Assembly: GCF_003664005.1 (NCBI RefSeq)
Contig: NZ_RCCJ01000001.1
Span: 434,001 to 498,000 of the forward strand
Direction of reading: 5' to 3'
From: Hydrogenivirga caldilitoris
Lineage (GTDB): Bacteria > Aquificota > Aquificia > Aquificales > Aquificaceae
Length of the DNA stretch: 64,000 bases
This document shows, one piece after another, positions 63,319-64,000 of this stretch. The notes below the pieces were generated by a model. That model saw only the letters and a program-made list of their open reading frames with translations, did not search any database and had not been told where the DNA came from. The position numbers and the translations under genes were made by a program. Within the stretch, counting starts at the first letter, position 1. Each line of letters starts with the position of its first letter.

Positions 63319-63707
63319 GCCTTTATCTCGGTAAGTAATTTATCCTTTATTTCCTGCGGAACGGAAACTATTTTCCCTCCCTTTACCATGCAGTGTTTCG
63401 TTCTTCCCTCTGCCCTTAACTCTCCCCCAACAGACACCAAATATACGAAACTGAAGGTAAACCTATCAAGCTCCTCAAGAGACAGCTCTATCTCAACAAG
63501 CTCATCGTAAAGTAGAGGTTTCTTGAAATTACAGCAAGCTTCTAAAAGAACAACCTCGTATCCCTTCTCTCTTACTGTTTTATAAGGCAAACCCAGACTT
63601 CTGAGAAACTCTCCCCTTGCTTCCTCAAAGTAGCGGAAGTAGTTGGAGTGGTGCACTATACCCTGTGCGTCTGTATCGTAAAACTGGACGCGCCTTTTAT
63701 AGAGCAT
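63315..63707 (-). CDS. ybgC: YbgC-type acyl-CoA thioesterase
   Basis: The 130-residue hotdog-fold thioesterase has the catalytic Asp in QFYDTDAQGIVHHSNYFRYF, with FEEARGEFLRSLG following. The family hydrolyses short-chain or acyl-ACP-type thioesters, often near tol-pal genes, which are absent here. It begins 4 nt after fur and overlaps the M16 gene by 4 nt. Confidence 0.9.
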   Translation of the reverse strand: MLYKRRVQFYDTDAQGIVHHSNYFRYFEEARGEFLRSLGLPYKTVREKGYEVVLLEACCNFKKPLLYDELVEIELSLEELDRFTFSFVYLVSVGGELRAEGRTKHCMVKGGKIVSVPQEIKDKLLTEIKA

Positions 63708-63711
63708 GTAT

Positions 63712-64000
63712 CTATGTTACTCCACTTTTGCTACATTCAGAACATACACCGAATATTTCCAGTCTGTGATGCATGGGCTGGAAGTTGTAATCCTCACAAA
63801 CCTCGTCCTGGAGCTTTTCTATATCCTCGTTAACGAACTCTATTATCTTTCCGCACTCAACACATACCAGGTGGTCATGGTGAGCCTTTCCCGCAACGAA
63901 CTCGTATATGGTACGGTTGTTTAGCTTTATGACCTCTTTTATGACTCCAAACTCCTGAAGGAGCTTTATAGTTCTGTATATGGTAGAGCGGGATACGCTC
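63712..64000 (-). CDS. fur: Fur-family metal regulator (5' end beyond the window)
   Basis: Only the C-terminal about 95 residues are present. SVSRSTIYRTIKLLQEFGVI is the recognition helix region, HHDH the metal site, and CVEC and CSEC the structural zinc cysteines, with HRLEIFG between. This is Fur, PerR or Zur; subtype cannot be set from the part visible. It is the first visible gene of the run to mogA. It could read the Fur-like box at the leuA promoter. Confidence 0.85.
   Translation of the reverse strand, partial: SVSRSTIYRTIKLLQEFGVIKEVIKLNNRTIYEFVAGKAHHDHLVCVECGKIIEFVNEDIEKLQDEVCEDYNFQPMHHRLEIFGVCSECSKSGVT

Overview
The window looks like chromosomal DNA of a thermophilic, chemolithoautotrophic sulfur oxidiser of the Aquificales (Aquifex, Hydrogenobacter, Thermocrinis or Hydrogenivirga relatives). 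The evidence is heavy ATA and AGG/AGA codon use, Lys/Glu-rich proteins, very tight packing (start/stop overlaps of 1-4 nt and convergent genes whose ends overlap), an atpA gene standing apart from any other ATP synthase gene, a 5'-3' exonuclease separate from DNA polymerase I, and a complete sulfur-oxidising heterodisulfide-reductase-like (sHdr) locus. The genus is an inference. There is no rRNA, CRISPR array, insertion sequence or prophage, and no gene-free stretch over 300 bases.

Layout. 1-3920 (minus): ilvB-ilvN, followed in the same direction by a coiled-coil membrane protein, a roadblock/LC7 protein and a PATAN (DUF4388) protein cut by the window edge. 4146-7235 (plus): atpA, a DUF72 protein, panD and a rhodanese. 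7225-11167 (minus): an EAL-HDOD protein, glyA and a 481-residue orphan. 11185-20381 (minus): the sulfur block tusA, dsrE2-like, dsrE-like, hdrC1, hdrB1, hdrA, hyp, hdrC2, hdrB2, dsrE-like, lbpA and a radical SAM protein. A divergent regulator combining an HTH with a cysteine-rich NosL/TRASH-like domain faces it at 20534. 21108-35533: flgF, exonuclease, SLC13 permease, hflX-hfq, an HD hydrolase and transglutaminase group, an ArsR regulator with thioredoxin, a PilZ protein, der, a DsbC-like lipoprotein and leuA. 35577-41000 (minus): a six-gene signalling operon of two PATAN-type proteins, two HAMP membrane sensors, an MglB-like roadblock protein and an MglA-like GTPase. 41042-47881: nth, bcp, a trehalose block (DUF5752, treT, otsB, otsA), hslU and a small orphan. 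47969-56434 (plus): rpsA, an HU/IHF gene, tRNA-Pro, an HTH protein, tamB and recG, ending in a terminator. 56465-64000: a redox protein, thiE, tRNA-Ser, an LptF/G permease, tpiA, an orphan, mogA, an M16 peptidase pair enclosing two tiny paralogous lipoproteins, ybgC and a Fur regulator cut by the window end.

How the genes work together. TusA and the DsrE proteins are expected to pass sulfane sulfur to the sHdr complex, and lipoylated LbpA is the expected carrier for its oxidation; the radical SAM protein is a candidate maker of that lipoyl group. The MglA/roadblock/PATAN/HAMP operon and the smaller module behind ilvN look like a switch-type signalling system with membrane sensors and no kinase. 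The most unusual items are this system, the HTH-NosL/TRASH-like regulator, GC hairpins repeated between sHdr genes, an element shared by the tusA and hdrC1 leaders, a near-consensus Fur box on the leuA promoter, and the M16-lipoprotein operon with two genes of about 50 codons.
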